64,000 nt of DNA. Origin: Bacteroidota bacterium (GTDB taxonomy: Bacteria > Bacteroidota > Bacteroidia > NS11-12g > UBA9320). Positions 9,301-18,040 of this stretch are shown here, piece by piece. The stretch spans positions 1 through 64,000 of the forward strand of contig CANIKO010000017.1 in NCBI GenBank assembly GCA_947468275.1, read 5' to 3'. The notes under the pieces are model-generated. The model was not told the origin of the DNA, ran no database searches, and saw nothing but the letters and a program-made list of their open reading frames with translations. Every line of letters begins with the position of its first letter. Position 1 is the first letter of the stretch. A program made the translations under genes and the position numbers.

Positions 9301-9315
9301 TTTAAATTATCTTTG
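9284..9315 (+). promoter_or_regulatory. Predicted promoter of the Cys/Lys-rich small protein
   Basis: TTG at 9284-9286, a 21-base spacer and TATCTTTG at 9308-9315. The -33 half lies inside the end of psd. The start codon at 9336 is 20 bases beyond the -7 box. Confidence 0.6.
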
Positions 9316-9335
9316 AATATTAAAATAAATAAGAC

Positions 9336-9590
9336 ATGAAAAAATTAGTATTAGTATTAGGATTGGTGATGGGTTCAATGCTTGCATCTGATGCCATAGC
9401 TGCAGTTAACTTTAAAGGAAACTCGATAGAGCATAACGATGGGGCTAAAAAAGACAGAAAAAAGAAAAACTGTAAAAAAGCATGTTGTAAAAGTGATGCG
9501 ACCGCTACCCCTAAAAAGAGCTGCTCTAAAGAAGGAGTATCTTGCTGCAAAAAGAAAACTACTACTGAAGCTCCGGCTCCGAGTAAGTAA
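9336..9590 (+). CDS. Small exported Cys/Lys-rich protein of unknown function
   Basis: An 84-residue product with a signal peptide (basic start, Leu/Val/Met core, cleavage near AIAA). The mature part is about 60 residues, rich in Lys and with seven Cys in two clusters, NCKKACC and SCSKEGVSCC, and ends in a Pro/Ala/Thr tail. I do not recognise a family. The CC clusters could bind metal (copper or zinc) or form disulphides; this is inference. It has its own promoter and a strong terminator, so it is an independent transcription unit. Confidence 0.75.
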   Translation: MKKLVLVLGLVMGSMLASDAIAAVNFKGNSIEHNDGAKKDRKKKNCKKACCKSDATATPKKSCSKEGVSCCKKKTTTEAPAPSK

Positions 9591-9610
9591 TTAAAAAATA
9601 TCCTAAAAAT

Positions 9611-9645
9611 AAAAAGGTCTGTTCAGTGATGATCAGACCTTTTTT
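9611..9645 (+). terminator. Rho-independent terminator
   Basis: AAAAAGGTCTG at 9611-9621 pairs perfectly with CAGACCTTTTT at 9635-9645 region (arm 9634-9644), followed by more T. It ends the small Cys/Lys-rich gene. Confidence 0.85.
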
Positions 9646-9702
9646 ATTTCATTTACTGCGTTTTTTGAGTTTTCATTCTATATTCGCTTTTTTAATTTTC
9701 AC

Positions 9703-10335
9703 ATGAAAACAATTTTCACTTGCGCTATTCTTAGTTTCATAATACTGATGGCGTGTAAAGATAAAAATCCTAAGCCACTTGTTGAAACAAAGGAAGAAAT
9801 TATTCAAATAAAAACTTCGTTTGGCGATATGTATATGTGGCTTAATAAAAAAACTTTAAAACACAGAGCTAATTATATTAAACTAGCAAATGATCAATTT
9901 TATGATAGCACTACATTTCATAGGTGTGTAAACAATTTTGTAATTCAAGGAGGCGACCCATTATCTAAAGATAAGATAACAACCAATGATGGAACAGGTG
10001 GTCCGGGTTACTTAATTGATGCTGAAATTGACACATCAAATTATAAGCATGATTATGGAGCAGTGGGCACTGCAAGGGATAATAATCCTGAAAAGAAATC
10101 AAATGGTTCACAATTTTATATAGTAACTCAAACTGGTGGTGCTCATTTTTTAGATAATAATTATACCGTGTTTGGGAAAATTATTAAAGGAATGGACGTG
10201 GCATTAACTATTGACAAACAACCAAAAAATTCTAGCGACCGACCGACTACCAATATTTACATGGATGTTAATCTGCTTTATAAAACCCATAAAGAAATTT
10301 CCGATGAATACGGCTTTAGCGATTTTGAATGGTAG
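9703..10335 (+). CDS. Cyclophilin-type peptidyl-prolyl isomerase, lipoprotein
   Basis: A 210-residue cyclophilin with a lipoprotein signal (ILMA then Cys18), so it works in the periplasm or on the outer membrane, where it would speed proline isomerisation during folding. Core motifs are FHRCVNNFVIQGGDP and GSQFYIVTQ, with HFLDNNYTVFGKI near the end. A TATATTCG box at 9679-9686 could be its -7 element. The last 20 bases overlap the end of the convergent membrane-protein gene. Confidence 0.9.
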   Translation: MKTIFTCAILSFIILMACKDKNPKPLVETKEEIIQIKTSFGDMYMWLNKKTLKHRANYIKLANDQFYDSTTFHRCVNNFVIQGGDPLSKDKITTNDGTGGPGYLIDAEIDTSNYKHDYGAVGTARDNNPEKKSNGSQFYIVTQTGGAHFLDNNYTVFGKIIKGMDVALTIDKQPKNSSDRPTTNIYMDVNLLYKTHKEISDEYGFSDFEW

Positions 10336-11662
10336 TGTTCTTAACCCTTTTTAATAGTTGAGCATAAAATAAGGAAGCAAAACATATTATTATTAATTCT
10401 ACCGGCAGGGCAAAGCGGCTTGCTCCCAATGGCCCTGTTAAAAATGCTATGTAGAAAACAAACATTGCTCCAGCCCACACCAATTGGTTTTTTCTTTGCA
10501 GCCATAAAAAGATAATAAAACCAAATGTTTTTAAAACATTGATAATGAAAATTAAAAAAAGTGAAATGGTAACCAATGGATGATCATTAAACATAGATTC
10601 TAATCGGTTTTTATCCGCACCCTTATGCAAAAAGCCGGAGGAATTTCCTTCTTCAATCCTAAAAAAATTATATAAATCAAACCTACCTGGGTCCAGAAAA
10701 AAATAAACGACCCCTTTGCAATGGTATAATAAATAGCCTCCGAGATGCGATAGCAAGGCCGATTTACAAACGCCATTTACTCTTTTGTAGTTTTCCTTAA
10801 ACTCTTGTTTGGTGTGCGGTATTATCATTAATGGCTCCAAAAGTTTTTCTGTTTTGGCTTGTCCAATGGCTTGGTTCAAATATAAATTGGTATTGTAATG
10901 CAACAAATTGATATACCCAATTGAGCTGTAATGAAACACCCCAGTAAGTTTTTTATTTTGAGCACTGATAACAAACCAGCTAAAAAATGGAAGAATTATA
11001 AAAATAGTTAACAGTTTTCGGTGTTTTTGTTTTACAAAAACAAATAAGCAAAACGTTGCAATGCCAAAGGAAGCGAAAAGAAAAATAGGTTTGGTAAGAG
11101 CTGCTAGAGTTGAAAATACGATTAACCATATGAGCCAATTGGAATTGCGGGTTTTTATAAAAATGGCAAACGATACTATGCAAATCATAATGAAGGATTG
11201 AAGCCACAAATCAGCCATAATAAATTGGCTGTATATAAATTGTGAAGGAGTGAGAAGTATAAAAATGGTTAAAAAAATAAAAGCCAAAGAAGGCTTCGCG
11301 ATAAGTTGTCTTAAAAGTATTAAAGCTAAATAAATATTAAATAGACCTAAAAACAGTTGCAGTAGATAAATGAAATTAAAATGAATATTGAGCGATCTGA
11401 AACCAAATAAAACAACAGGATAGAAAGGTGTTCGCTTGCTGTAGAGGCGATAATCCACTTCTCCGGATTGTGACCCTGAATAAAAGTTCTTATTAATTTC
11501 AAAGCTTTTACTACTGTTTATATATTCTTCCGAATCTCGCAATAATGCAGGTTGATGACTCAAAGAAAAAAATAAAGTGACATGATAAACGATAAGAAAT
11601 AGAACTAATAGTATTTTTATATGTTTTGAATCAGTCTCAAAAATGGAGGTTAATCCTTTCAT
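10316..11662 (-). CDS. Polytopic membrane protein, possible GT-C type glycosyltransferase
   Basis: A 448-residue protein with about ten predicted membrane helices. A first extracytoplasmic loop holds RDSEEYINSSKSF and then KRTPFYPVVL. Acidic residues in the first loop followed by an 'R-x-P-x-YP' entry to the next helix is the layout of GT-C enzymes (ArnT/PMT type) that use lipid-linked sugars. I would not assign a substrate, and the family call is tentative. Its 3' end overlaps the cyclophilin gene tail to tail. It is divergent from the T9SS cargo gene at 11750. Confidence 0.6.
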   Translation of the reverse strand: MKGLTSIFETDSKHIKILLVLFLIVYHVTLFFSLSHQPALLRDSEEYINSSKSFEINKNFYSGSQSGEVDYRLYSKRTPFYPVVLFGFRSLNIHFNFIYLLQLFLGLFNIYLALILLRQLIAKPSLAFIFLTIFILLTPSQFIYSQFIMADLWLQSFIMICIVSFAIFIKTRNSNWLIWLIVFSTLAALTKPIFLFASFGIATFCLFVFVKQKHRKLLTIFIILPFFSWFVISAQNKKLTGVFHYSSIGYINLLHYNTNLYLNQAIGQAKTEKLLEPLMIIPHTKQEFKENYKRVNGVCKSALLSHLGGYLLYHCKGVVYFFLDPGRFDLYNFFRIEEGNSSGFLHKGADKNRLESMFNDHPLVTISLFLIFIINVLKTFGFIIFLWLQRKNQLVWAGAMFVFYIAFLTGPLGASRFALPVELIIICFASLFYAQLLKRVKNTTIQNR

Positions 11663-11749
11663 AATTATTTTTTAGATATTGTAAATGATTTGATTGTAAA
11701 ATTAAAGGCAATATACCTATGTTTGTTTAGGTTTAATAATTTTATTGAA

Positions 11750-14308
11750 ATGCCTAATCCGCACAAAATTATAATTATATGGGTGTTAATGCTAATCACT
11801 TTAGTTGCAAAATCTCAAACTTTAATTAATTCTATAGGCATTCCAGTTACTGAAAACTTCAATTCATTAACTTCATCCAATACTGTAACATCCTGGGTTC
11901 AAAACTCAACACTAACAAGTTGGTATGCCTATGAAATGGACCCTTACAATAAACCAATAGATTATAGCGGAGATTCGGGGACTGGAACTATTGGAAGATT
12001 ATATAGTTATGGCAGAGCATTGCGTTCTGAAAGGGCCTTTGGCTCTTTATGTTCAAGCTCCAATGATTCCATCGTTTTTGGTTGGAGGTTGAAAAATATT
12101 ACTGGAGTAAGAATTGATTCGATCAAAATTTCATATACTGGCGAACAATGGCGGCGAACAGCTGGAACTGCTGCTAACAAACTTTTGTTTTTTTATAAAA
12201 TTGCATCAAGTATCGCCAGTATTGATTCAGTGATGATACGAAATTTAACCAGTTATGGATTTACCTATTTCCCAAATCTGGATTTTTCAAGTCCACAAAT
12301 AGGTACCACCACTTCTGCGCTTAATGGAAATGATGTTGCTAATTCAAAATACCTAAGTCAGACCATTGCAATATCAATTGCCGCTGGCGAAGAAATAATG
12401 CTGTTATGGTTAGATGATGATGAAGCTGGGAACGATCATGGACTAGCTATTGACAATATTTCAGTAACGTTATTAATCAACCCAGATAAAGTGCCTTTGG
12501 TTTCTATTGATGAAATAAAGCAATTGGATACCAGTGGGATAAATTTAAACCAATATAAAAAGGTTGAAATCAGAGGAATCGTTTATGGAATTAATTATGA
12601 AACTTCGGGTTTAAAATTTGTGATTCGAGATTCTAGTAATGGCATCGTAGTGTATTCGGTTTTCAAAAATTTTGGTTATAATGTGAATGAGGGAGACAGT
12701 CTTCATATCATTGGCAAAGTTTCGCAAAAAGGGGGATTGACAATGATTTTGGCGGATACTATTTTTAAAAAGTACAAGTCAAAAATGACTTTAAAAACCC
12801 CTTCTTCAATTAATTTTCCTGATGAAAAACATGAAGCCGATTTGGTTAAAATAACGAATCTTAAATTGTTCCAAAATATTACGAAATGGCCAAGAGATGG
12901 TTTTGTTAAATTTTTGAAAGGTACTGATACTATCTCCGTTTTTATTGATAAGGAAACGAATATTGATTCTATAGAAATACCACTTGCTCTCTCTTTTTCC
13001 ATCACTGGTTTTGTGTTTCAATCTTCCAAATCACCTAAACTGAACGATGGCTATTTTATAGTTCCTAGAGATTTAAAGGATGTTCAATTTGTCTTGCCTC
13101 CAACGGTTTCATTTGTAAAGAAGTACCTAGCTATTTTAGAAAATGACACCGCTAGTGTTGAACTCAAAATTTCTAATTCCAATGCCAATATAACGTCCGT
13201 CATTATTGATAAAAAAGGCGGAACGGCAAATTTTAATTCAGATTATATGGCCAATTTACCTTTAACCATAAACTTTCCATCCTTGTCTGATTTAAACCAA
13301 AGTTTAAAAATCCCCTTAGTAAATGATGTGTTTGATGAGCCCGATAAAACCTTGGAATTGGTTATAAAAACTATAAATAATGATGGGGGAATTTTAAGTG
13401 ATTCTATTATGACAATTTCAATTAAGGACAATGATAATCCTTTTTATCCTATAAAATTCGCCTCAAAAATTAACAGTCTTGGAATACCTGATTCCAATAA
13501 TGTGAAGGTGCAAGTTCAGGGAATTGTTTATGGCATAAATTATCGTCCAGCTGGTTTGCAATTCACAGTTCGGGATAGCACAGGTGGTATGGGGGTTTTT
13601 AATCCAGTAGGTAATTTTGGTTATGAGGTAATAGAAGGTGATGAAATTCTGGTTTCGGGAACCGTCAGTCATTTCAGAGGACTAACTCAATTAATTCTGA
13701 TTGATACCGTATTGAAAATTAATGGTAATCTGCTGCTGAAATCGCCGGTGGAGGTTTATCATCTCGATGAATTTTCAGAGTCAAATCTTGTAAAAATAAG
13801 AGGATTGAGCTGGGCGCAACCCAAGCCAGCAAAGTGGTTAGCTAATTCAACTTATAAATTTACGAATGCAAAAGATACCTTTCTGGTAAAAATAGATGGG
13901 GATATAAATCTGGCTGAAACCGCAACGCCAATGTATGAAATGTTAAATATTACAGGCATCGGCAGTCAGGTTTCCACCTTTTCAATCGGTCCTTTTTTAG
14001 ATGGATATTTGTTGTATCCCCGCTACAGTTCTGATATAGAAAAACAGGAAATACAGACAAGTTTACAAAAGATACAAACGAATTTTGCATCCGTTTACCC
14101 CAACCCCAGCAATGGAAACTTTGAAATAATTAGTCATAAACCGATTAACGCCATTGGTATAATTTCAGCTATGGGAGAAACTATTTTAAATTCAAAAATT
14201 CCAAACATGATTCAAAAATCATTGAACCTAAATCTACCTAAAGGCATTTATCTTTTAAAAATAGTTTCTGAAAATGACATTGTTTACAAACGGATAATGA
14301 TAAAATAA
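11750..14308 (+). CDS. T9SS cargo protein with duplicated OB-like domains and a Calx-beta domain
   Basis: An 852-residue secreted protein. A signal peptide ends near VAKSQ. An N-terminal beta-sandwich region (about 25-250) ends with AIDNISVTL. Then come two copies of a roughly 200-residue module with recurring KVEIRGIVYGINYETSGL / KVQVQGIVYGINYRPAGL, later FVIRDSS / FTVRDST and GYFIVPRDLKD / GYLLYPRYSSD. They resemble OB-fold DUF5689-type repeats. A Calx-beta-like domain (ending ISIKDND) separates them. A type A sorting domain closes the protein (VYPNPSNGNFEI ... KGIYLLKI). A TTG at 11690 also opens the frame; the ATG at 11750 gives the proper signal peptide. Function is unknown; a surface or extracellular nuclease-associated role is possible. 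Confidence 0.8.
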   Translation: MPNPHKIIIIWVLMLITLVAKSQTLINSIGIPVTENFNSLTSSNTVTSWVQNSTLTSWYAYEMDPYNKPIDYSGDSGTGTIGRLYSYGRALRSERAFGSLCSSSNDSIVFGWRLKNITGVRIDSIKISYTGEQWRRTAGTAANKLLFFYKIASSIASIDSVMIRNLTSYGFTYFPNLDFSSPQIGTTTSALNGNDVANSKYLSQTIAISIAAGEEIMLLWLDDDEAGNDHGLAIDNISVTLLINPDKVPLVSIDEIKQLDTSGINLNQYKKVEIRGIVYGINYETSGLKFVIRDSSNGIVVYSVFKNFGYNVNEGDSLHIIGKVSQKGGLTMILADTIFKKYKSKMTLKTPSSINFPDEKHEADLVKITNLKLFQNITKWPRDGFVKFLKGTDTISVFIDKETNIDSIEIPLALSFSITGFVFQSSKSPKLNDGYFIVPRDLKDVQFVLPPTVSFVKKYLAILENDTASVELKISNSNANITSVIIDKKGGTANFNSDYMANLPLTINFPSLSDLNQSLKIPLVNDVFDEPDKTLELVIKTINNDGGILSDSIMTISIKDNDNPFYPIKFASKINSLGIPDSNNVKVQVQGIVYGINYRPAGLQFTVRDSTGGMGVFNPVGNFGYEVIEGDEILVSGTVSHFRGLTQLILIDTVLKINGNLLLKSPVEVYHLDEFSESNLVKIRGLSWAQPKPAKWLANSTYKFTNAKDTFLVKIDGDINLAETATPMYEMLNITGIGSQVSTFSIGPFLDGYLLYPRYSSDIEKQEIQTSLQKIQTNFASVYPNPSNGNFEIISHKPINAIGIISAMGETILNSKIPNMIQKSLNLNLPKGIYLLKIVSENDIVYKRIMIK

Positions 14309-14321
14309 ATCCTTTTGTCAA

Positions 14322-14345
14322 CCTTTGTGCTTTAGTGCCTTGGTG
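14322..14345 (+). repeat. Degenerate 8-bp tandem triplet, CCTTTGTG-like
   Basis: Three consecutive 8-base units, CCTTTGTG, CTTTAGTG and CCTTGGTG, fill the gap between the T9SS cargo gene and the SRPBCC gene, 25 bases before the latter's ATG. They lie on the strand of both genes. I know of similar phrases in intergenic DNA of this phylum but no established function. Confidence 0.5.
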
Positions 14346-14370
14346 GCAAAATTGAATATCAAATAATAAA

Positions 14371-14751
14371 ATGAAAGACTACAAAAAATACTATCACATT
14401 CCAGCTACACCTGATGAGGTTTATGCAACCCTTACCAATCCCATTAGTTTGCAATTAATGACTGGCGAAAAGGCCGAAATGAGTACCGAACCCAATTCTG
14501 AATTTTCGCTATGGGATGGAAGTATTATTGGTAAAAACCTTGAATTTGAAGAAAATAAAAAAATTGTGCAGCAGTGGTATTTTGGTGATGAATCCTCAGA
14601 GTCTATTGTTACCATAAAACTTCACCCCGACAAAAGCGCAACCTCACTTGAATTAAAACATACCAATATTCCGGATGAAGATTATGATGACATTGTAGAA
14701 GGTTGGAACCAATCATATATGGCGGCACTTTATGAGTTTTTTGATGAATAA
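14371..14751 (+). CDS. SRPBCC (AHSA1/START-like) domain protein
   Basis: A 126-residue single-domain protein. It starts with a YYHIPATPDEVYATLTNP strand-helix typical of the Activator of Hsp90 ATPase homologue 1 (AHSA1) fold and ends with the long C-terminal helix GWNQSYMAALYEFF. Members bind hydrophobic ligands or clients in a deep cavity; no ligand can be inferred here. Cytosolic, as no signal peptide is seen. It meets the truncated haemoglobin gene tail to tail with no gap. Confidence 0.85.
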   Translation: MKDYKKYYHIPATPDEVYATLTNPISLQLMTGEKAEMSTEPNSEFSLWDGSIIGKNLEFEENKKIVQQWYFGDESSESIVTIKLHPDKSATSLELKHTNIPDEDYDDIVEGWNQSYMAALYEFFDE

Positions 14752-15126
14752 TTAAATACTATTCTTTCCGTCATTTCCAAATAATTTAGACTGAAATGTA
14801 TAACTCAAAAGTAAGGCTCGATGTATAGCAAGTTCTGCTTTTGGGCCTTTAAATAACTCTTTTACTGTGGTGGTCCAAAATTCAATCCAACGTTCAAAAT
14901 GCCTTGGTTCAAGGTGTAGATGTAAATGCTTATCGAATACATTTTCGGTATAACCGGGTTTATCAATTAATATAAAGGCCCAAAAATCTACAATTTTTGT
15001 CAAATGTGATTTAATGTCAAGATGTTTAAATTTATCTTTTGTAATGGAATCATCCAAAAGTTTATAATAAAATTTGGATACTAATAATTCAATATCGTCA
15101 TAGTTTTCAATGTCTTTTAAATCCAT
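14752..15126 (-). CDS. Group III truncated haemoglobin
   Basis: A 124-residue 2-over-2 globin. The segment FDKHLHLHLEPRHFERWIEFW is the hallmark of group III (GlbC/trHbP) globins and leads into the proximal-His helix. Group III globins bind O2 or NO; in Campylobacter the relative protects or modulates respiration under nitrosative stress. Length is normal for the group. Its start lies 37 bases from the tsaB start, divergently transcribed. Confidence 0.88.
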   Translation of the reverse strand: MDLKDIENYDDIELLVSKFYYKLLDDSITKDKFKHLDIKSHLTKIVDFWAFILIDKPGYTENVFDKHLHLHLEPRHFERWIEFWTTTVKELFKGPKAELAIHRALLLSYTFQSKLFGNDGKNSI

Positions 15127-15163
15127 ATTTCTAATACCTTTGTTACTTCAAAATTAATCAACA

Positions 15164-15844
15164 TTGGCCATCATTCTTTCCATAGAATCCAGCGGAACAA
15201 TTTGTTCAGTTGCTTTGCATCAAAATGGCGAACTTTTGGCATTGGTAGAAAGTGATGAACCTAATATTCATGGACAAAAGCTGGCGGTTTTTATAAAAGA
15301 GATAACCGACCTACAAAAAATTTCTATAAATAGTTTAGATGCCATCGCTGTGAGTGAAGGTCCTGGCAGTTACACCGGTTTGCGCATAGGTGTTTCCATT
15401 GCCAAAGGGTTGTGTTATGCTTCGAAAATACCTTTAATAGCCGTCGATACCTTACAATCTTTGGCGTATGCCATGCTTCAGCAAACAGAAATTTCATTTC
15501 CTGAAAATGCAGTGTTAATGCCAATGATTGATGCAAGACGAATGGAAGTTTACCTAGCAGGTTATGATTTAAAATTGGAAAGAACGGCAACTACTAAACC
15601 AGTTATTTTAGATGAAACTTTCTTTCATGCTCTCAACCAACCAACTTCTGTTTGCGGAAATGGTGCTTCAAAGATTGAATCTTCATTTTTCAATAAATAT
15701 TTAACTTTTGTTCCTGGTATTAATTTTTCAGCCAAACATCTAGGACATCTCGCTTTTCTGAAATTTGAAAGCCAACACTTTGAAGATATTGCTTATTTTG
15801 AACCTGTTTATTTAAAGGAATTTGCAGTTGTAATAAAACAATAA
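15164..15844 (+). CDS. tsaB: tRNA threonylcarbamoyladenosine biosynthesis protein TsaB
   Basis: TsaB is the scaffold partner of TsaD in making t6A37 in ANN-decoding tRNAs. The 226-residue protein shows the N-terminal ASKHA fold signature ILSIESSGTICSVAL and the strongly conserved GPGSYTGLRIG. The start is a TTG, and this is nearly forced: an in-frame TAA lies two codons upstream and no ATG or GTG precedes the first conserved strand. Length is normal. Confidence 0.93.
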   Translation: MAIILSIESSGTICSVALHQNGELLALVESDEPNIHGQKLAVFIKEITDLQKISINSLDAIAVSEGPGSYTGLRIGVSIAKGLCYASKIPLIAVDTLQSLAYAMLQQTEISFPENAVLMPMIDARRMEVYLAGYDLKLERTATTKPVILDETFFHALNQPTSVCGNGASKIESSFFNKYLTFVPGINFSAKHLGHLAFLKFESQHFEDIAYFEPVYLKEFAVVIKQ

Positions 15845-15887
15845 ATAACTTTTTTTTTAATTTTCTTTTTTTTTTGAACTGATTGAG

Positions 15888-15895
15888 TACCTTTG
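15888..15895 (+). promoter_or_regulatory. Predicted -7 element (TACCTTTG)
   Basis: A perfect TAnnTTTG match 52 bases before the DUF6089 gene. The -33 position falls in a T-rich tract (15861-15875) with no exact TTTG at the right distance. Confidence 0.45.
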
Positions 15896-15947
15896 ACTCT
15901 ACTATTATTACTATAAATATTATAATTTTTTCTTATTTCAGTATTGC

Positions 15948-16862
15948 ATGAGGCTAAGATATCTCTTTTTTGGATGCATTCTTACATTTTTAACTATCAA
16001 GAATTCCTATTCTCAGGAGAGATATGGATTTCATCACTATCAAGCGATTTTATACGTAGGTACTTCACATTTTTTTGGTGACTTGGGTGGGACTGATAAA
16101 AATGGTAGTCAATACACTCCTGCAGATTTAAATCTTGGAACTACAGGGTATTCAGTTGGTGCAGGGGTTATTAGGAAATTTAATAATCATTTTTCAATGC
16201 GAGCCAATCTTATAGAAGCCAAGGTAAGGGGTTCTGACGCCTACACAAATGATCCATTTAGAAAAAATAGAAATCTTAGTTTTAGGTCTAAGATAGAAGA
16301 ATTATCCGTTACTGCAGATGTCAATATTTTTACCATTAAAAAAAAACAAAAGAAGACTCAAAACCTATTGGCGTTTGTTGGTGTAGGTGTATTCAGGTTT
16401 AACCCACAAGCAAATTATAAAGGAAAATGGTATGATTTGCAACCACTTGGAACCGAAGGACAGGGTTTAATTGATAATAAACCAAAATATAATAAAACAA
16501 GTTATAATATCCCTTTTGGTTTGGGGTACAACTTTGATATTTCCTCTAGTCAGAAAATTGGACTAATCCTTACCATGCGCAAAACTTTCACCGATTATAT
16601 TGATGATGTGAGCACTAACTACTACGATAATAACAGGTTAACGGAGGCGAATGGCGAAATGTCTGGTATATTGGCTGACAGAAATCTAAATCGTAATTCA
16701 GGTGTTATAAAACAATCCAATTCCGGAAGAGGAAATCCAAAGATTAATGACAACTTTGCTTTTTTACAGTTTACCTATAGTTTTAGATTTTATGCCAGAA
16801 AAAGGGAAAGCATTTTTCCCATTGTGTTTTTTCCTAAAGATAAAAAATGTTATAAATGGTAA
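15948..16862 (+). CDS. DUF6089-like outer-membrane beta-barrel protein
   Basis: A 304-residue protein with a signal peptide ending NSYSQ. The opening GFHHYQAILYVGTSHFFGDLGG is the DUF6089 signature (TSHFxGDLGG). Alternating polar/hydrophobic strands continue to the end, and the terminal strand carries aromatic residues (FAFLQFTYSFRFYA), as in outer-membrane barrels. The family is widespread in Bacteroidota and its function is not established. Its promoter is likely the TACCTTTG at 15888. Confidence 0.8.
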   Translation: MRLRYLFFGCILTFLTIKNSYSQERYGFHHYQAILYVGTSHFFGDLGGTDKNGSQYTPADLNLGTTGYSVGAGVIRKFNNHFSMRANLIEAKVRGSDAYTNDPFRKNRNLSFRSKIEELSVTADVNIFTIKKKQKKTQNLLAFVGVGVFRFNPQANYKGKWYDLQPLGTEGQGLIDNKPKYNKTSYNIPFGLGYNFDISSSQKIGLILTMRKTFTDYIDDVSTNYYDNNRLTEANGEMSGILADRNLNRNSGVIKQSNSGRGNPKINDNFAFLQFTYSFRFYARKRESIFPIVFFPKDKKCYKW

Positions 16863-16903
16863 TTACGCAAAAACGATAAACTCTATCGACAGTAAAAAAG
16901 ATA

Positions 16904-17920
16904 TTAGTTTATGGATTTGCTAATAAAATCCTGATACACCATTTTCGATATGGTTCCTATTATTTTTGGTAGCTCCCGAGTGGAATATCCTTTGGTCATG
17001 ATGGTTAATAAATAGGGTTTGTTATTAATATATACCAAACCAGATTCATGCAACTGGCGGGAAGTTGAATCTCCCATTTCTCCAAATTTGTGGGCTACAA
17101 TTGTATTAACAGGAACGCCTTTGATCATTCCTAATTTAAAATCACATCCTTGAAGTAATTCTAAAGCAAATTCTGAATTATCTCTAGTTAGGTAACTTCC
17201 ATTAAATAATACTTTAAAAAAAACTGAGAAATTTTTAGCCGTAATCGTTGAATTTTTTTGGTAAAATGACGGGATATTTAAATCGGAAAATATCTGGCGA
17301 AAAACATTCAAATCAACATTTCTATTCAATAAATAAGTAGCATTATTATCAGAATATGAAATCATATATTTTAATAATTCGCGAATTGTATATTCTTTAC
17401 CGTGCAATATCTGTTTTGAACCAAATGTTTGATTTGGAATAGCACTATTAGGGGTATTAAAAACAATTTTTTTATTTAATAGAGCAGGGTTTTTCTCGGC
17501 CATTTTAAGATAAGTTATCATCCCTGGAACTTTTATTAATGATCCCGGATAAAAGCTTTCCGTGTCGTTAATACACATCCATTCGCCATGATCAAATTCT
17601 CTTATGTAGATCGATGCAGATATTAGCTTTTGGGAGTTTTTAAGTTGTTCGATATAGGTATTAAGCTGCGTTTTTAAATTAGAATAATTGGGCGACTCGG
17701 CCTCCTGTTCGGAATAAATCAAAGGTTTTATTAGGCGGTATCCTTCGAGGCGAGCCATTTTATTGCGAACAATTCCAGATTGGGCATTAATTTCAGAAAT
17801 GGTATTATCAGTAATTTGGTGGATTTTATGATGCAGATATTCATTAATAAAATATGTGCCAGCGCAACTTACTAATACTATTAAAGTAGTTAAAGAAAAG
17901 CTAAATCTTTTTACAAGCAT
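16904..17920 (-). CDS. Class A beta-lactamase-fold serine hydrolase, membrane-anchored
   Basis: A 338-residue protein. Residues 8-26 are a hydrophobic segment with a possible lipobox (VLVSC at 15-19), then comes a helical linker to about residue 95 and a penicillin-recognising domain. All three active-site motifs are visible: S127-LI-K130 (SxxK), S190-D191-N192 (SDN) and K278-F-G280 (in place of KTG). The general-base Glu of true class A enzymes (ExxLN) is not evident, so it may be a D,D-peptidase-like or other hydrolase rather than a resistance enzyme. It is monocistronic, with a 9-bp inverted repeat 26 bases upstream of its start. Confidence 0.8.
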   Translation of the reverse strand: MLVKRFSFSLTTLIVLVSCAGTYFINEYLHHKIHQITDNTISEINAQSGIVRNKMARLEGYRLIKPLIYSEQEAESPNYSNLKTQLNTYIEQLKNSQKLISASIYIREFDHGEWMCINDTESFYPGSLIKVPGMITYLKMAEKNPALLNKKIVFNTPNSAIPNQTFGSKQILHGKEYTIRELLKYMISYSDNNATYLLNRNVDLNVFRQIFSDLNIPSFYQKNSTITAKNFSVFFKVLFNGSYLTRDNSEFALELLQGCDFKLGMIKGVPVNTIVAHKFGEMGDSTSRQLHESGLVYINNKPYLLTIMTKGYSTRELPKIIGTISKMVYQDFISKSIN

Positions 17921-17945
17921 TCGGGACCTAACTGATTATTTATAT

Positions 17946-17970
17946 TTTAAAAGACGTACTATCTTTTAAA
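17946..17970. promoter_or_regulatory. Perfect 9-bp inverted repeat, possible operator
   Basis: TTTAAAAGA at 17946-17954 and TCTTTTAAA at 17962-17970 with a 7-base spacer. It lies just upstream of the start of the serine hydrolase gene on the minus strand. It could be a regulator-binding site, or the loop of a leader; no test is possible here. Confidence 0.4.
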
Positions 17971-18040
17971 TACGTTGCTTCAGATTGAAATATTTTCTGT
18001 TTTTTTAAAACTCAAATTAAACTCACTTTCTTAATCAAAT

